Below, in pieces: positions 37,601 through 49,544 of a stretch of 64,000 bases of DNA (positions are counted from its first letter, which is position 1; each line of letters starts with the position of its first letter). The stretch comes from Gossypium raimondii (Eukaryota > Streptophyta > Magnoliopsida > Malvales > Malvaceae), in assembly GCF_025698545.1 (NCBI RefSeq), contig NC_068569.1, positions 24,304,001 through 24,368,000 on the forward strand, given 5' to 3'. The notes under the pieces were generated by a model that saw only the letters and a list, made by a program, of their open reading frames with translations, searched no databases and was not told the DNA's origin. A program made the translations under genes and the position numbers.

Positions 37601-37922
37601 AGTCGCTTCACAAATGAGTGTACCTGTGATTTCTTCTCCCATGGTTAATAACATTGGCAACAACAGGCAACAGGTATTGTCAGCCTCACCTTCAACGCCA
37701 AGCAATTCTGGATATGTTAACAACCAACCAGTAAATCCCCATATGCCATTCATGCAACGCCAACCGATGTTTCCTATGGGTCCGAGGATGCCCCTTACAG
37801 CCATGCAAGCATCCACATCAGCTCCTCCTAATGTCATGTTCAACTCCCGAGGGAATGCACAACCAACTCTTAACCATCCACTAATGAGGTCGGTTTCCGG
37901 GGCTGGATCTGGTCTAGGTTGA
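31635..37922 (+). CDS. SWI3C: SWI/SNF complex subunit SWI3C, complete, 773 aa
   Basis: A core subunit of plant SWI/SNF chromatin-remodelling complexes, acting in the nucleus. Exons: 31635-31656, 31765-32277, 32969-33501, 34685-35045, 35133-35206, 35856-35968, 36199-36260, 36377-36555, 37458-37922; the 2322 bases stay in frame. The protein has an acidic N-terminus rich in D, E and N, a SWIRM domain at about 179-275 (from SEWFSPASVHRLER), a ZZ-type zinc finger at about 339-375 (CTSC, CSDC), a SANT domain at about 397-445 (NQETLLLLEAMEIY), a coiled coil at about 600-660 (LKRLELKLKQFAEVE) and a P/N/S-rich tail ending SGLG. Intron 1 starts with GC instead of GT; joining at 31656/31765 gives MPASSPSDGRGRWKRRKRD, which fits the family. 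The Arabidopsis protein is about 807 aa. Confidence 0.96.
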
Positions 37923-38570
37923 AATGAAAGAGTCAAAAATAAATTTTGGATTTTATTGATGGAATTCATTGGTGGTGTTGATTTTCTGCGCTTCGGAGAC
38001 AACCAGTAGCTTGGACGAACAGTTGAAGCATCTTCAGCTTCAAAATATAGAACCTGAAGCAATTTTTAGGGTTTGTAACATCATACAATTAATGTAGTTT
38101 GGGGTTTAATTATGAAATATTGAGACTAATTACCAAAATTAATTGTATAAATAAATTATCTAAAAATTTTAGAGCATCCCAATCGAATGAAAACTAATGC
38201 GCGTCTATTCTTGCTAATTTTACTCTTCCTGTAAAGTAGAAAAATTTGAACAGTAATGCAGTGAAGTGGGCTCCTTTACATGGGGACTGCAGTTGCTTTT
38301 TTCTTTTTATGTGGGTTTATATTGTTGAAGTCTCAAAGAAAATGGTCTTGAATTCTGTCAGTTGATAATTTTGAAGAGTTTCCTCAATGTGGGTGTGGTT
38401 GAACTTTGATGCAGATCAAAGTAATGGATTATAGTTATTTGGAAAATCGATAATTTGTTTTATGGTAGAGAATTAAATCTTTAACCATTTTTTCATGTAT
38501 TTAGAAAATCCATGAGAGTTAGATGATCATGATTTTAGACTTTGCTACGAGAAGCAATGACATGAAATCC
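37923..38570. other. SWI3C 3' UTR and spacer
   Basis: About the first 150-200 bases after the stop should be 3' UTR. Nothing else recognised before the tandem array begins. Confidence 0.6.
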
Positions 38571-38609
38571 CTGCAACTCCAATGGAGAATACCCTATTAG
38601 AGCAAAACA

Positions 38610-39235
38610 TCTAAACCCGGTTCATTCTTGTCATCTAAAAAAACAATCCCAAATCATGCAATGAACTTAAATGGTCAGAAAAGCTCAATGCATATGGCAT
38701 CCAATGTGAGAAGCCAAGGACCCTTTCCGACAAGTTGGATATATTCTTCCCTTCTCAATAAGCATATCCATTCTTGTCATCTAAAAACCATCCCAAGTCA
38801 TGCAGATAACTTCAAATCTAACCAAAACATGTTTGGGAGAGATTAAAGGGTCCAAAAAGCTCTCTGGGTATGGCAGAAAAAGTAACGTTGTAACAGAGAT
38901 TTCCTCAACCAAATATCATCAAACATTCTTCCCTTAGTGAGCTTATCCATTCCTGTCATCTCAAAAACCATCCCAAGTCACCCAAAATAACTTAAAATTT
39001 AAGCAAAACAAGTTCGTGGGACAAAAGGATAAAAAAAGCTCAATGGTTATGGACAATGTAACGTTGTAACAGAGATTTCCTCAACCAAATATCATCAAAC
39101 ATTCTTCCCTTAGTGAGCTTATCCATTCCTGTCATCTCAAAAACCATCCCAAGTCACCCAAAATAACTTAAAATTTAAACAAAACAAGTTCGTGGGACAA
39201 AAGGATAAAAAAAACTCGATGGTTATGGAATTCAT
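38610..39235. repeat. Tandem array (period ~176) related to the BTB gene's last exon
   Basis: GTAACGTTGTAACAGAG recurs at 38882 and 39058, a 176-base step, and these two units are nearly identical. Older, diverged units lie at about 38610-38700 and 38700-38881. Each unit contains a stretch such as TATATTCTTCCCTT...AGCATATCCATTCTTGTCATC that matches the antisense of the BTB coding exon at about 39445-39515 (...ATATATTCTTCCCTTTTAGTTAGCTTATCCATG...). In unit 38700 the match extends further (AGAAGCCAAGGACCCTTT versus ACAAGCCGAGGATCCTTT). Confidence 0.75.
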
Positions 39236-39359
39236 TGTAACTTCGTATTACATATTTCCCCAACCCAATATCATCAAACATTCAAACTCTTCTTCTACAT
39301 ACATATACTAAAATTTCATCCAATATCAATGAACAACAATATCATTTGATCAGAAATGA

Positions 39360-40340
39360 CTACGATTTCATTGAACAATCTTTATGAGCAGCTGTATTAA
39401 CCTGTTTAGAGAGGTAAGCTTCATAGATTTCCACTACAAGCCGAGGATCCTTTTCCACAAGTTCAATATATTCTTCCCTTTTAGTTAGCTTATCCATGTT
39501 GTCTGTTATCAAACACAAAGCCGCATCGAGGACGAGTTTGGCGTTGTGCTGGTGAGCAAAGGCATAGCTCATAAGTGAATTATCCCAGTTCAATTTCGAT
39601 ACCAAGAACTTCTCACAATACCCTTTGAGATGCTTCACTTGGTATTTTTCAGCTAAGACCAGAAGATCACAAGCCATTTGTTCATCCAAGCATGCTTCTG
39701 CAGTGTACAAATAGTTTACAAAGGCACGAAGAGCATCGTATGATACATCACTTACTTTGATTGTTCCACTTCTGCTTTCTTCCATTTCATTCTCCAGCAT
39801 TGCTTTGAATACGGGTGATCGATTCACCTGGTTTCACCATCAAAATGTTTATAAATTATGAACATTATAAATAACTTGCTCGGTAACATAATTTCTAAAT
39901 TGGGTTTTAAAGCAGATTCCGATTATAGCGATTTTCTTTTTCATATTTGATAAGAAATTAAAAGAATCCAAACAAATAGGAAGTACCAAAACGGCTTTAT
40001 TGGCGGGTACGAGCACAGGGGGAAACCCAGGAGACCCATCATCGGAAGCGATCAAAACGACATCGGAGAAGAAGGGACCGGGAGTGGTGGTGGAGCCACG
40101 GTGGGCGTGATCAAGCGGAGACCAAAAGCGTAAGAAGGCGACTTTGGCTTTGAGATCTTCGATCTCTCGCTTCAACTCTTCCTCGGTCTCGCTTGCTTCC
40201 TCGTAGCACTCCTTGCAAGTGCCGGCATCGCGTGATCCGTACTCCTCTTTGCACGATATGCACTTCATGGTCTCGGCGTCTGTATCGCTCTCCGTATCGG
40301 ACTCCGATCGGATTACCTGGTTGCATCGGTGTCTTCGCAT
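39360..40340 (-). CDS. BTB/POZ domain protein (At4g08455-like), 273 aa
   Basis: Probably a substrate adaptor for CUL3 ubiquitin ligases, judged from the BTB fold only. Exons: 40340-39987 and 39827-39360, with a GT-AG intron of 159 bases; 822 coding bases in frame. Residues 27-45 hold a four-cysteine zinc-ribbon-like motif (CISC...CKEC), followed by a charged helix (about 52-72, ETEEELKREIEDLKAK). The BTB domain spans about 90-200 (SDVVLIASDD, PANKAVLVNRSPVFKAMLENEM) and the BACK-like tail follows (LLVLAEKYQVKHLKGYCEKFL). The family usually has His in PAHKAVL where this reads PANKAVL. It is convergent with SWI3C across the tandem array. The same layout is found in Arabidopsis At4g08455, of similar length. 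Confidence 0.93.
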
Positions 40341-40699
40341 TTTTTGGTTTCGGCTTTGGCAACTAGCACTATAGCCAAGTAGTCTGGTTTTTTTTCTTTT
40401 TTAACAGTTACACACGTAAAAGTAAAAATTTATTGAAGCCCAATTGAAGTAATGACTAGTTATTGCCGCTATCGTTACTCATGGCTTGACTTCTACTTGT
40501 ACTTCTTTCTCGCTTTGTTCCATCAACTATACTTAAATTTTGTTGTTTAAAATATTGATCCTTCCTTTTTTTTAGCTCTGTTAAGAAGTCTTGCTTCTAA
40601 TATCTCTCTCCTTCAAGAATACCAAAATCAGCCTTAAAATTGTAATCCCTCCGATTGCATTTTAAGATTACAAACAATTATTGACTTCCTCCTTGAGCT

Positions 40700-41190
40700 G
40701 TCCTCTTATAATACAAAACACCACTTTCCACTTACTAGCTTCACTTCCTCTAGATTGGGATGTAAGCTTCAGCCTCCTTGACCCTTGTTCTTTCTTCATT
40801 CCCACTTGAGGTTACATTTGGCGGTCTATCAATGGCTCTGTGTATATAGTATAGCATCCGCTTGATTTGTTCTAGCGTACGAATTGAGTTTCAACATTCC
40901 TTCTGAAAAAAACCACCACATTCCTTGCCTTCCATGTTCCCCACAGAATGCACATGAAAATTGAGTAAAAACCTATTGCTTCCTTGTACTCCATATCAAC
41001 CCCATTCAACCATTGAAAAACCCTTCCCTAATTTAGTTCAACAAGACATGTTGGATTCAAACAAAGAGCCAACTTCCAAACTAGATGGCCCGCGCAAACT
41101 CACAATGGACAAAGAGGTGTTCCACCATGTTGTCATATGAAATATTCAAGTTCATTATGTCTCTCTCACACTTCCTAAGCCTTTCTCACT
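40700..41190 (-). mobile_element. LINE remnant (zinc-binding RT C-terminal region)
   Basis: On the minus strand 41125-41085 reads HLFVHCEFARA, the signature of the zinc-binding region after the reverse transcriptase of plant LINEs. It continues with FYSIFMCILWGTWKARN-like and IHRAIDRPPNVTSSG-like segments across stops and frameshifts. It is a truncated, dead fragment; no 3' tail or target duplication was found. Confidence 0.65.
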
Positions 41191-41404
41191 TAGATACCTC
41201 GAGAGCCACTCAAAGTCTTTTATCAATCCCATTGGCATCCAAAACATTGATCTCTAGAGTCTTTTCCATTTCTTCATCAATTCAGTACGAAATTTCCTCC
41301 ATAAGAGGAGTTCATAAAGCCTACTCCTTGTCCTTTCTAAGCTCCTAGGTTGCACCCCACACCTATGTAACTTTTATCCTCTTTTATTTTTATTACCGAT
41401 TCCG
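41191..41404. other. Short spacer between LINE and MADS remnants
   Basis: T/C-rich on the + strand; nothing recognised. Confidence 0.4.
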
Positions 41405-41419
41405 TTTGTCACCTACTTC

Positions 41420-41884
41420 CACCAGGATTTCGGAGATATGGAACAAGTTGAGAAGCTATGAGAAACGAGAGTATCGTTCATAGAGCTCCCTTGGGTTAAG
41501 TTGATCAAGGCAAGTTTCTCACCAATGATTAGTTTCTGTGCCACTTGTGATCTGCTTAGAAAGCACCTTTTGTTTCTCATTAGATGCATCCATTAGGCTC
41601 TGCACCTCATTGTTAAGCTGGATTACCTTATTGATTCTTATAATATGGTGAGCCTCAATAAGAGTGTTTGTGTTTTCAATTACATGTATATTCTTGTTCA
41701 AAAAGCAATTAGCAATGCATTTGATAGTGGGGTGACCAAATAAAAAGGGTTTACCAATAGGTGAGAAGATAATAAAAACAATCTCATTACCACATAAAGT
41801 GTAGAGCTCGCATATTATTTTGTAGATTCATGATCGGCGTTTTGAGAATGTGATCAACTGAGCTTCCTCATTTTCGATAATTTA
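41420..41884 (-). pseudogene. Type I MADS-box (AGL62-like) pseudogene, copy 1
   Basis: Read on the minus strand from 41884 this gives most of a type I (M-alpha) MADS transcription factor: IIENEEAQLITFSKRRS, GNEIVFIIFSP, GKPFLFGHP, NEVQSLMDASNE and LDQLNPRELYERYS. It lacks the first residues of the MADS box, which end at 41884 where a TGTAACATC-bounded segment begins. Stops interrupt it after KRRS, after NHW (expected Trp) and after SRFS. It diverges after FHIS near 41430. Confidence 0.85.
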
Positions 41885-41885
41885 A

Positions 41886-42645
41886 TGTAACATCTCAAAA
41901 TTTTAGATGCAGTAAACGGTATTTTACCAGGAATGTATAAGAATAATTATCAAGAAAATGGATTGATATTATTGGAATAAGTATATTGGAGGTGGATTAG
42001 ATATTTGAAGAGAAAGTATGAATAATGAAAATTTAAGTAAGAAATAAATTAAAATTTTGAGAAAGTTGGAAGACTAAACGTGTAAATTTATCATTTAGGG
42101 AAGGAGGTGAAAGTGAATAAATATTCTTTTATGAATGTGGTATGGATATGTATTGATATGTGGAAATAAAAAAATTGAGAGACTAAGTTGAATAAAATGA
42201 AAATATAAGGACTAAAGTGTAATTTTCTTTTGTCTCACCAATCATATTTTGACACAATTAGTGCTTAATCATTACTCTTTCCATAATTATTTATTTCAAA
42301 TAGTTACCGTATTGTCCTTCAACTTTTTCTATAATACCACTTATGAGTCATATTTTCTTTTGGTAAATTTTTACCTCTAATCCCTCCTCCTTTTTCCTTT
42401 AATTCATTTTAATCATTTCAACTCTTAATTTCTTACTTTGGCCCTGATAATTTTCACTCCCTTGTAATCTAGTCAATACCCAGGATTTATTTTTCTCAAT
42501 ATACAAGTCTTTCCAAATGCCTTCCGTATCTGTCTTCACCATCTACTAACACTGATGGTTTTCAAATTATGACTTTTTTAAATTATAATTGATTCACTAT
42601 TGATTTGACATGATTTCTAATTCATGAAATTTCGAGGATGTTACA
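41886..42645. mobile_element. Possible solo LTR bounded by TGTAACATC / GATGTTACA
   Basis: The 760-base segment has mirror-image ends typical of a Ty3/gypsy LTR and no coding content. The bases flanking it (TTTAA left, ATTAC right) do not match, so it may have been involved in a rearrangement: the left flank is a MADS exon and the right flank is an inverted piece of MADS-upstream sequence. Confidence 0.45.
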
Positions 42646-44467
42646 ATTACAAATTTATATTTTACATAAATTCTGTAATAACCCGAAAATTAGTGGTGTC
42701 AAAATAATAATAATAAAATTTCGGGACTATTTTTCAGAATCAAGCCCGTAAATATTATTAAATATTTCGGAGTTATTTTATAAGTGAATTAAATTTTGGA
42801 TTGGTAATTTGGTCGAATTAATTATTAATTAAGGTTCGAGACTAAATCGTAAAAAGTTTAAATATTATAGAATTCTAATTTATAAAAGGCTTGAGGACCC
42901 GAGGTTTATTAAACCGTTGTTCTTATTTAGTTGGTGGGTTATAATTATGATGGAGGGTTGGCAAGTGTAAATTTTTTAATAAAATTAATGTATAAAAAAA
43001 CATAAAAGTAAAAGAAAAGGAAGATATTTATCATCTTTTTTTTCAATCCTCTCTTTGGTCGAATGTTCATGAGGAGGAGGACGTTTCAAACGTTTCAATT
43101 TTAACCCTTTGATTGGTAAGCTATTTCAAGTCTGTTTTCTTTAAATTTATATTTTTAGGATAGTGGAAGCTTAATTTAACTATCCGTGTATTATTTTCCA
43201 AAATTGTTAAAATTTTCAAAATTTCCATTGTTAATTTCTTGAAGTTTTGATGTTAAATTATTAGATTTTGAGCTTAGATATGAAAATGATTAATTGTAAA
43301 GTTTAAATGTTAGTTTTGTAACATAAGGACTAAAATGAATTATTTGTAGCGCTGTTATGAGACTTTGATAAAATAGATAGTAGAGGGTTTATAAAGGATG
43401 ATATTGAAATAGAATTACAAAATAAAGCTCAAATTTGAAAGATATGGTTATTTTTGTTTTAGGGACTAAATTGAATAAAATGTAAAAATTTAAAGGACAT
43501 TTGAAAAATAAAATTGAACCGATACATGCTTATAATAGGATGATATGAGATGTTTGGAATTGATAACGTGAACTCAATTATTCTATAGATCAAGAATAGA
43601 GCCAAATCGAGGCTAGTTGTGGAAAAGCAAAAGTTGTCGAATAGTCCTTAAAAGCTTGTTTGGTTACTAGTTCGCTAGGTAAGTTCATATGGAACTTACT
43701 AAGTTAATTCATGCTATGTTTTTATTTCTATAAATTGAATAATTATTTTTGTTATATATTTATTTTGTTATGCAATGTATGATATCGAAGAAATTGAAAA
43801 TAGTTATTTGAGTTTAAAATGTTATGTTTGAGATTAATTATCGAACTAGAGGACTAATTTGAACAACAATAAAATTTGTGTAGCTTAGTGATTATATGTA
43901 TTGGCATTAAATTTGGTTGTAATGTATTATGTTATATAATGAAATGAGATGAACTTACCCAAATCATGGAAGAGCAAATTGTTTAACTAAACACTTTATG
44001 GACAATAGTGATATTACAACTTTGAAAATTTACCAAAAATTGTAGGAATCGAGTTAGAGGTTTGAATTTAACATTAAATTAAAGCTTATTGAGTCTAGTT
44101 TTGCACAAAAGCAAGGGTGAAAGAAATGGAATTGTATATTATGAGATATAATATTTTTATGAGGCAATGTCTAGAGGTGATCATGGGTTGGGCTACCGGC
44201 CCGGCCCGACGGCCCACCCGAAAAATGTGAGGGTTTGGGTAAAAATATAGGTCCGAAATATGAGTTTGGGCAAAAAAATGAGGCCCCTTTAGAAAACGAG
44301 CCAGGCCTTGGGTAAAACTTTTTTGGCCCAGGCCTGGCCATATATTAAATATATATATTATTTTTAATCAAATATAATTTTTAAAATTTAATATGCTATT
44401 TTCTTTTTAAAATATGCTATTTTGGTGTTGTAAAATTTAATATGGGCCAGGCCGGTCCGGGCTCGGG

Positions 44468-47059
44468 TGTGATAGCCCGAAATAGGGCCTAATCAGAATA
44501 GTGGTTTCGTAACCACAAATCCGAAGTGAAATAGTTTTATTTTATAATTTTTTATTAGTTACTGATTGATTGAAATATTGTGTGAAAATATGGATAGAAA
44601 ATTTTAATGATTTAGTGCCTAATTGAATTTTTAGGACTAAATCGAAAAAATGCAAAGTGTGTCTAATTAGTGATTAAATGACTTAATTGAATTATTGCAT
44701 GAAATTGGAAGTGTTTATGTGGCAATTAGACCATAAATTAGTGTTATGGACACAAAAGGGTATTTCTAGAAAAATATCTAAATAATGGGTCAAGGGCATT
44801 TTTGTCCAAATTGAATAAAAGACAAAATAAAGATGAAAACAAGTGTTCATCTTCTTAAAAAGTTGAAGCTTGCTGCCGAAATTTTCATGTTACCATAGCT
44901 AGGGTTCTTGATTTTTCTAAACTCAATTGTAAGTGATTTCTTGCCCCGTTTTTAATTATTTTCGTATTTCTATGCTTATTGATGCTTGAATTTCATGTTT
45001 CTACTATTTAATTTAAATGAAATTAAAGTTTAAAAATTGACCCATTCATGATATAATTGTAAATTGATTAGTGATGTTAGATAATGAATGTTTGAAGTGT
45101 TAATTACAAGTTTTACTAGATGAATTTCAATGAAAATGTTGAAAAGGACTAAATTGTGAAAGATGGTAAAGTGTGCATAAAGTTGTGATTTTGTGAAATT
45201 GAGGGCTGTTATGAGCATGAAATATGATTTAGTGAAGTTTGAAATTTAAGAATTTAGTGAATTTTATTTTTACGAGCTTAGGGACAAAAGTGGAATTTTG
45301 AAAAGTTTTGGGGAAAAATGTAAATTTGCCAAAATGTTGTGTATGAATTGTATTTGAATGAAATGTTGATAAAATGTATTAAATTGTGTTAATATAGATC
45401 AAGAAAGAAGAAATAGTGCAAGTGATTGGGGAAAAGAGAAAGTTATCGACTAAATTACAAAAATAGTCGTTTTGCATCCGAGGTAAGTTACGTGTAAATA
45501 ATAGTTATATTTTTATAAATTGTGAATTATATTTGATATGTGAATTAATATTCAATGTGGAAGGAAAATTATTCATGAATTATTCAAGTGTTAAAGTGTT
45601 GAAAATAAAGTGTTAAGTGTAAATTCCCGGTTGAACTTAGGAATAGAAGTGGATACAAGTGACATGTCAACAGAGATCAGTGTTACAGTGTTATAGTGAA
45701 TCCCGGGTGCTGGGTGATCTAGCATGTGTTGCAGACACCTGACAGCTTGTGTGAGCAGGCCCGTGGACATTTCGAGTGTTATTGATCGGTGGTAGCTTGA
45801 CTACGTTTGATGGTAACCGGCTACATAACAGTGGTAGCTTCGGCTACATTTCAGTGGTAGCTTCGGCTACATATCAGTGTTGCACTTATGTGCTAAATCT
45901 CTACGTATCTGTGTATATTCCGAGTGTTCAACGGGATTAATAATGAGTTAAAGTGAATATGAAATGAAGTGTGTATGCAGGTACATTTGAAAAGAATGAG
46001 CATAGTGATAAATGTTAAGTGTGAAAATGTATATGCCAGTGAATTGGTAAGATTGTGCATGTATAAGTGATTGAAATTGCTAAGAAATGTTTTGATTAGT
46101 TATATGTTAAAAGTGTTAATTATTAAATGAGTAATTATTGTTTACATGTAACTTACTAAGCTATTAGTAGCTTACACATTTCTTCTTTTCCTTTGTTTTA
46201 TAGTGATTTGAACTTGATCGAATTGGGGATCGTCGGAGCTTGTATCACATTATCATAATCATCTCGGTATTATGTGATTTTCAAAATGTTTAAACTATGG
46301 CATGTATAGAGTCTTGATCATTTTGAGCATGTTCAAATGATATGGTTAATATTAGCTATCGAAGTAGCTGTTAAAGAATATGTTTTGGTGTTATATATGT
46401 TAAAATGGTAACTAATTCAAAGAAGCAGTTTCTTTGACAGCAGCAGTGACATGAATGTGAAAAATCACCATAAATAGTAGAAATGGAATTAGAGAGTGAA
46501 TTATATATATAATTAAAGCTTATCAAGTCTATTTTTATATGAAAGAAATGGTGTAGGCAAAGGAATTCTTTATTTTGAGATATTTGAATTTTAGTGAGAT
46601 AGGGTCAGAATGGTTTTGAAGTCCCTGTTCTGACTTTGGAAAATCATTATAAATTGTACAGAAATAATTATAGGTCATAATTTATATTTCTAGATTCCTT
46701 AGTGAGTCTATTTTCAAAAGAAATAAACGGTAACCTTATATGAATTCTGTAAAAAGATATAATTGATTTTTAGTGGCAAGAGGTCAGATCTGTCGAGATG
46801 GGAAACAGGGGATAATTTAATGAATAAAATGTACTAATTAGCTAAGTAAAAAATTCTGAAAATTTTATGGTAAGTATAAATATGAGTCTAGTTTCAGAGA
46901 AAATTTACGGATTTAAATTTTGAGTTTCGTAACTTAAGTTATAATTAAATTAGTGACAGTCGCGCAGGTGGACAGTTTTGTTGTAAACAGTGAATTTAAT
47001 TTTAAAAGCAAATTTTTATACTCCAAAATGGTAAGTTAAATTGGGTAAGGGGTGTTACA
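44468..47059. mobile_element. Solo-LTR-like element, inner layer of the nest (2592 bases)
   Basis: It begins TGTGATAGCCCG and ends GTGTTACA, with TCGGG repeated on both sides (44463-44467 and 47060-47064). No coding region. Its ends and general layout resemble the outer element, so both are probably LTRs of related Ty3/gypsy families left by recombination. Confidence 0.85.
45791..45880 (+). repeat. Short tandem hairpin repeats in the inner LTR
   Basis: GTAGCTTCGGCTAC, a perfect 5-base stem with a C(TTCG)G tetraloop, occurs at 45834-45847 and 45857-45870 (23-base step). Weaker versions precede it (GGTAGCTTGACTACG at 45791 and GGTAACCGGCTAC at 45812). Confidence 0.8.
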
Positions 47060-47984
47060 TCGGGATTAGCAATTTTCTTTCGGGCCGGGCTTGGACAAAT
47101 TTTTAGGCTTAGGTTGGGCAGGGCCTGGGCCTAGAAAACGGGCCTAAAATTTTGTCTGGGCCCGGGCCGGATCACCTCTAGCAATGTCAGAATGATTTTG
47201 GGTTCAATTATTCTAACTTTGTAAAATCATTATAAATTGTACAAAAAAATTTAGGTGATGAAATTTATATGGCTAAAATATTAATGAGTCTTTTTCCAAA
47301 GGAAGCAAACAACAATATAATCTGAGACTTGTACTGAAAGATATTTATTTTTTAGTGAAGAAGAATCGAAGTTACCTAGAAGCAGAACATGGGAGGTTTT
47401 AAAAAAATTGGTATTAATCTACCTAGAAATAAATTTTGAAATTTTATGGTAAAAAGTTTATTGAATTTAGTTTCAAAAACAAAAGAGGATCTTAATTTCA
47501 AATTCTGTAGGTGCGGATATAAATAATTTAGTGATTACTACTTAAGAAGACAATTTTATTAAAAGTATATGTATAAATAGTGAAAGGATAATTCATGTTA
47601 CATAAAGGCGTGTCATACTAAGGCTAAAGATTCTTGTATAAATACTTGTAAATAAACGAAGTGTAATGGAGAGGAGGATGAGGAAAAATAATAGAAGAGT
47701 TATAAAATGAATTAACAGTTGGTTACGATGATCAAATCATATTGGTGTAAATTTAATTGATTATTCAGATAGATGTGATTAAATTGATAAAGTGAAAATC
47801 TTAAAACTAAATGAAATGGTGAAATTGGTTTGGAATTGAAATAGTATGTTATGTTATGTATGAAATGATATCATGAGTGATAAATTGATGATATTGAGAT
47901 CGATAGAATGAGAATTGAATTTATAAGGGAATTGGATAAATGATTACCCTATTAATTGCTCGGGTGGTGTTATTTCAACTATAT

Positions 47985-48175
47985 GTTGATTAGCGCTGTG
48001 TGCAAACTAATTACTTCGGACATTCCGATGAGGCACTGGGTGTCAAATGGTTACTTCGACTATGTGTCGATGAGTGCCGGGCACAATATTTACTTCGGTC
48101 ATGTTGATGAGTGCCAGGCGCAATCTATTTTCTTCGGAAATTATCTAATGAGGCACTGGGTGCCAAATTGAGGTG
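47985..48175 (+). repeat. About four ~50-base tandem units in the outer LTR
   Basis: The motif TTACTTCGG....GATGAG(T/G)(C/G).(C/G)(G/T)GG recurs four times (near 48010, 48050, 48090 and 48130) with variants of GATGAGGCACTGGGTG and GATGAGTGCCGGGCG. Confidence 0.7.
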
Positions 48176-49544
48176 TTGGTTGGATTTGTGTATCCGTTCG
48201 TGTCCAAGTCAATTTAAGGATTTAATATGTAAAAATTTATAATTATAATGAAAAGAATTTTTAATGTGAAAAAAATTTGTAAATTGGATTAATAAGTCCG
48301 AAAGATTGGTTTGAAATTCTGACGAATTCAACGATTCAATTTGGGAAATGACATGCTAATATGATATATTTCTAACTAGTTATTTGTTCATATTTAAGAT
48401 GATTCATAAGACACATTTATAATGAGATAGTGAGTGTTGATGATTAATTGAATTGTGATTTTGAAATTGAATGTGAATATATATTGGATTGAACTATAAT
48501 GAAATCGTTATCATGTGATAAGAACGATTATACAGGTACAAGTATGCAAATATGATCAAATACATGATATGATTTGTGGAAATATGAATAGTTCTATCGG
48601 GTATGATACTATAATTGGAATTAGAAACTTAACAATGTAATGAAATAGATTGATAATAAAATGAGTTATGTGAAATTGGTATGAGTTAGTGACTTAATAA
48701 AAGAGATCAAAATGAAATTGTATAATGCTATGGAATCAATTGTGTATATATATGTGAATCATGATAAAGGAAATACATGAAGTTCTGTGTGAATAAATTG
48801 GAAACGAGCTTTAGGGGAGGTTGAAATGAATACGAATGAGTCGACCGAACCTCGAAAGAGATAAATGGTTTATTGTTGTGGAATGAACCTGGAATTGATT
48901 GTTATAATGTTAGTGATATAAATGTTCGATTCATAATTGGTATTGAGTTTTAAAAAGACTTTATAATAGGCGTTGACATGTAAATGAAATTGATCACTTC
49001 TATTGCAATGTTAAATGAATTGGTTTGACACTTGATATGAATGACCTACTAGTTGGATGTTACAATTTTTTAACTTGTAATTTTGTTATTTAAATCATGG
49101 AAATACTATTGAGTTCCATTACTCAACATATGGTTTGTTTTTTGTGCTTAGGTTAGGTATAATTCAATATATTTGAACTACGACTTCAGCATCTAGTCAA
49201 CAATCCCGAACTCATCAACGTTTGTATATTCCGTTTTTATTCTAACTTGGCATGTACCTAAATGAGTCTAATTTGGTTTGTTATTAAGTGAATGCTCCTG
49301 TTGAATTTGGTATCATATGATGGATGTTTGGTTTATTTTCAACCTTGGATTAATTCTTGGAGCTTTTGTGAACGCTTATAAATCCCATAAATGATTGATT
49401 ATTGTGATTAATGTTTGTTTTATTGAATTAAATCTTACAATGGCTTAAATTTGAAATAAGTTGATCGTAGTCGCTCCGATGACGAATGTGACATCCTATT
49501 ACTCGGACATGACGATCGAGTCAGGTGTAGGATGTTACAAATTC

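Larger units (their letters stand above)
44172..47180. mobile_element. hAT-type MITE, middle layer of the nest
   Basis: Terminal inverted repeats TAGAGGTGATC and GATCACCTCTA are flanked by a perfect 8-base duplication GCAATGTC (44164-44171 and 47181-47188), the size left by hAT transposases. Without its inner insertion it is about 412 bases, with GGGCC/GGCCC-rich ends and an AT-rich middle. Confidence 0.92.
42674..49539. mobile_element. Large solo-LTR-like element, outer layer of a nested insertion
   Basis: It begins TGTAATAACCCG and ends GATGTTACA and is flanked by AATTC on both sides (42669-42673 and 49540-49544). With the inner insertions removed it is about 3849 bases. I find no gag or pol. 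The flanks without it match the uninterrupted paralogous sequence at 57020-57060 (reverse strand), which acts as an empty site. A long gypsy-type solo LTR is the simplest reading; a non-coding LARD-type element is the alternative. Confidence 0.75.

Noticed and set aside
41886..42645. Confident solo-LTR call with target duplication
   Set aside because: The ends look right, but the flanks do not match and come from different contexts, so I kept it only as a possible element.
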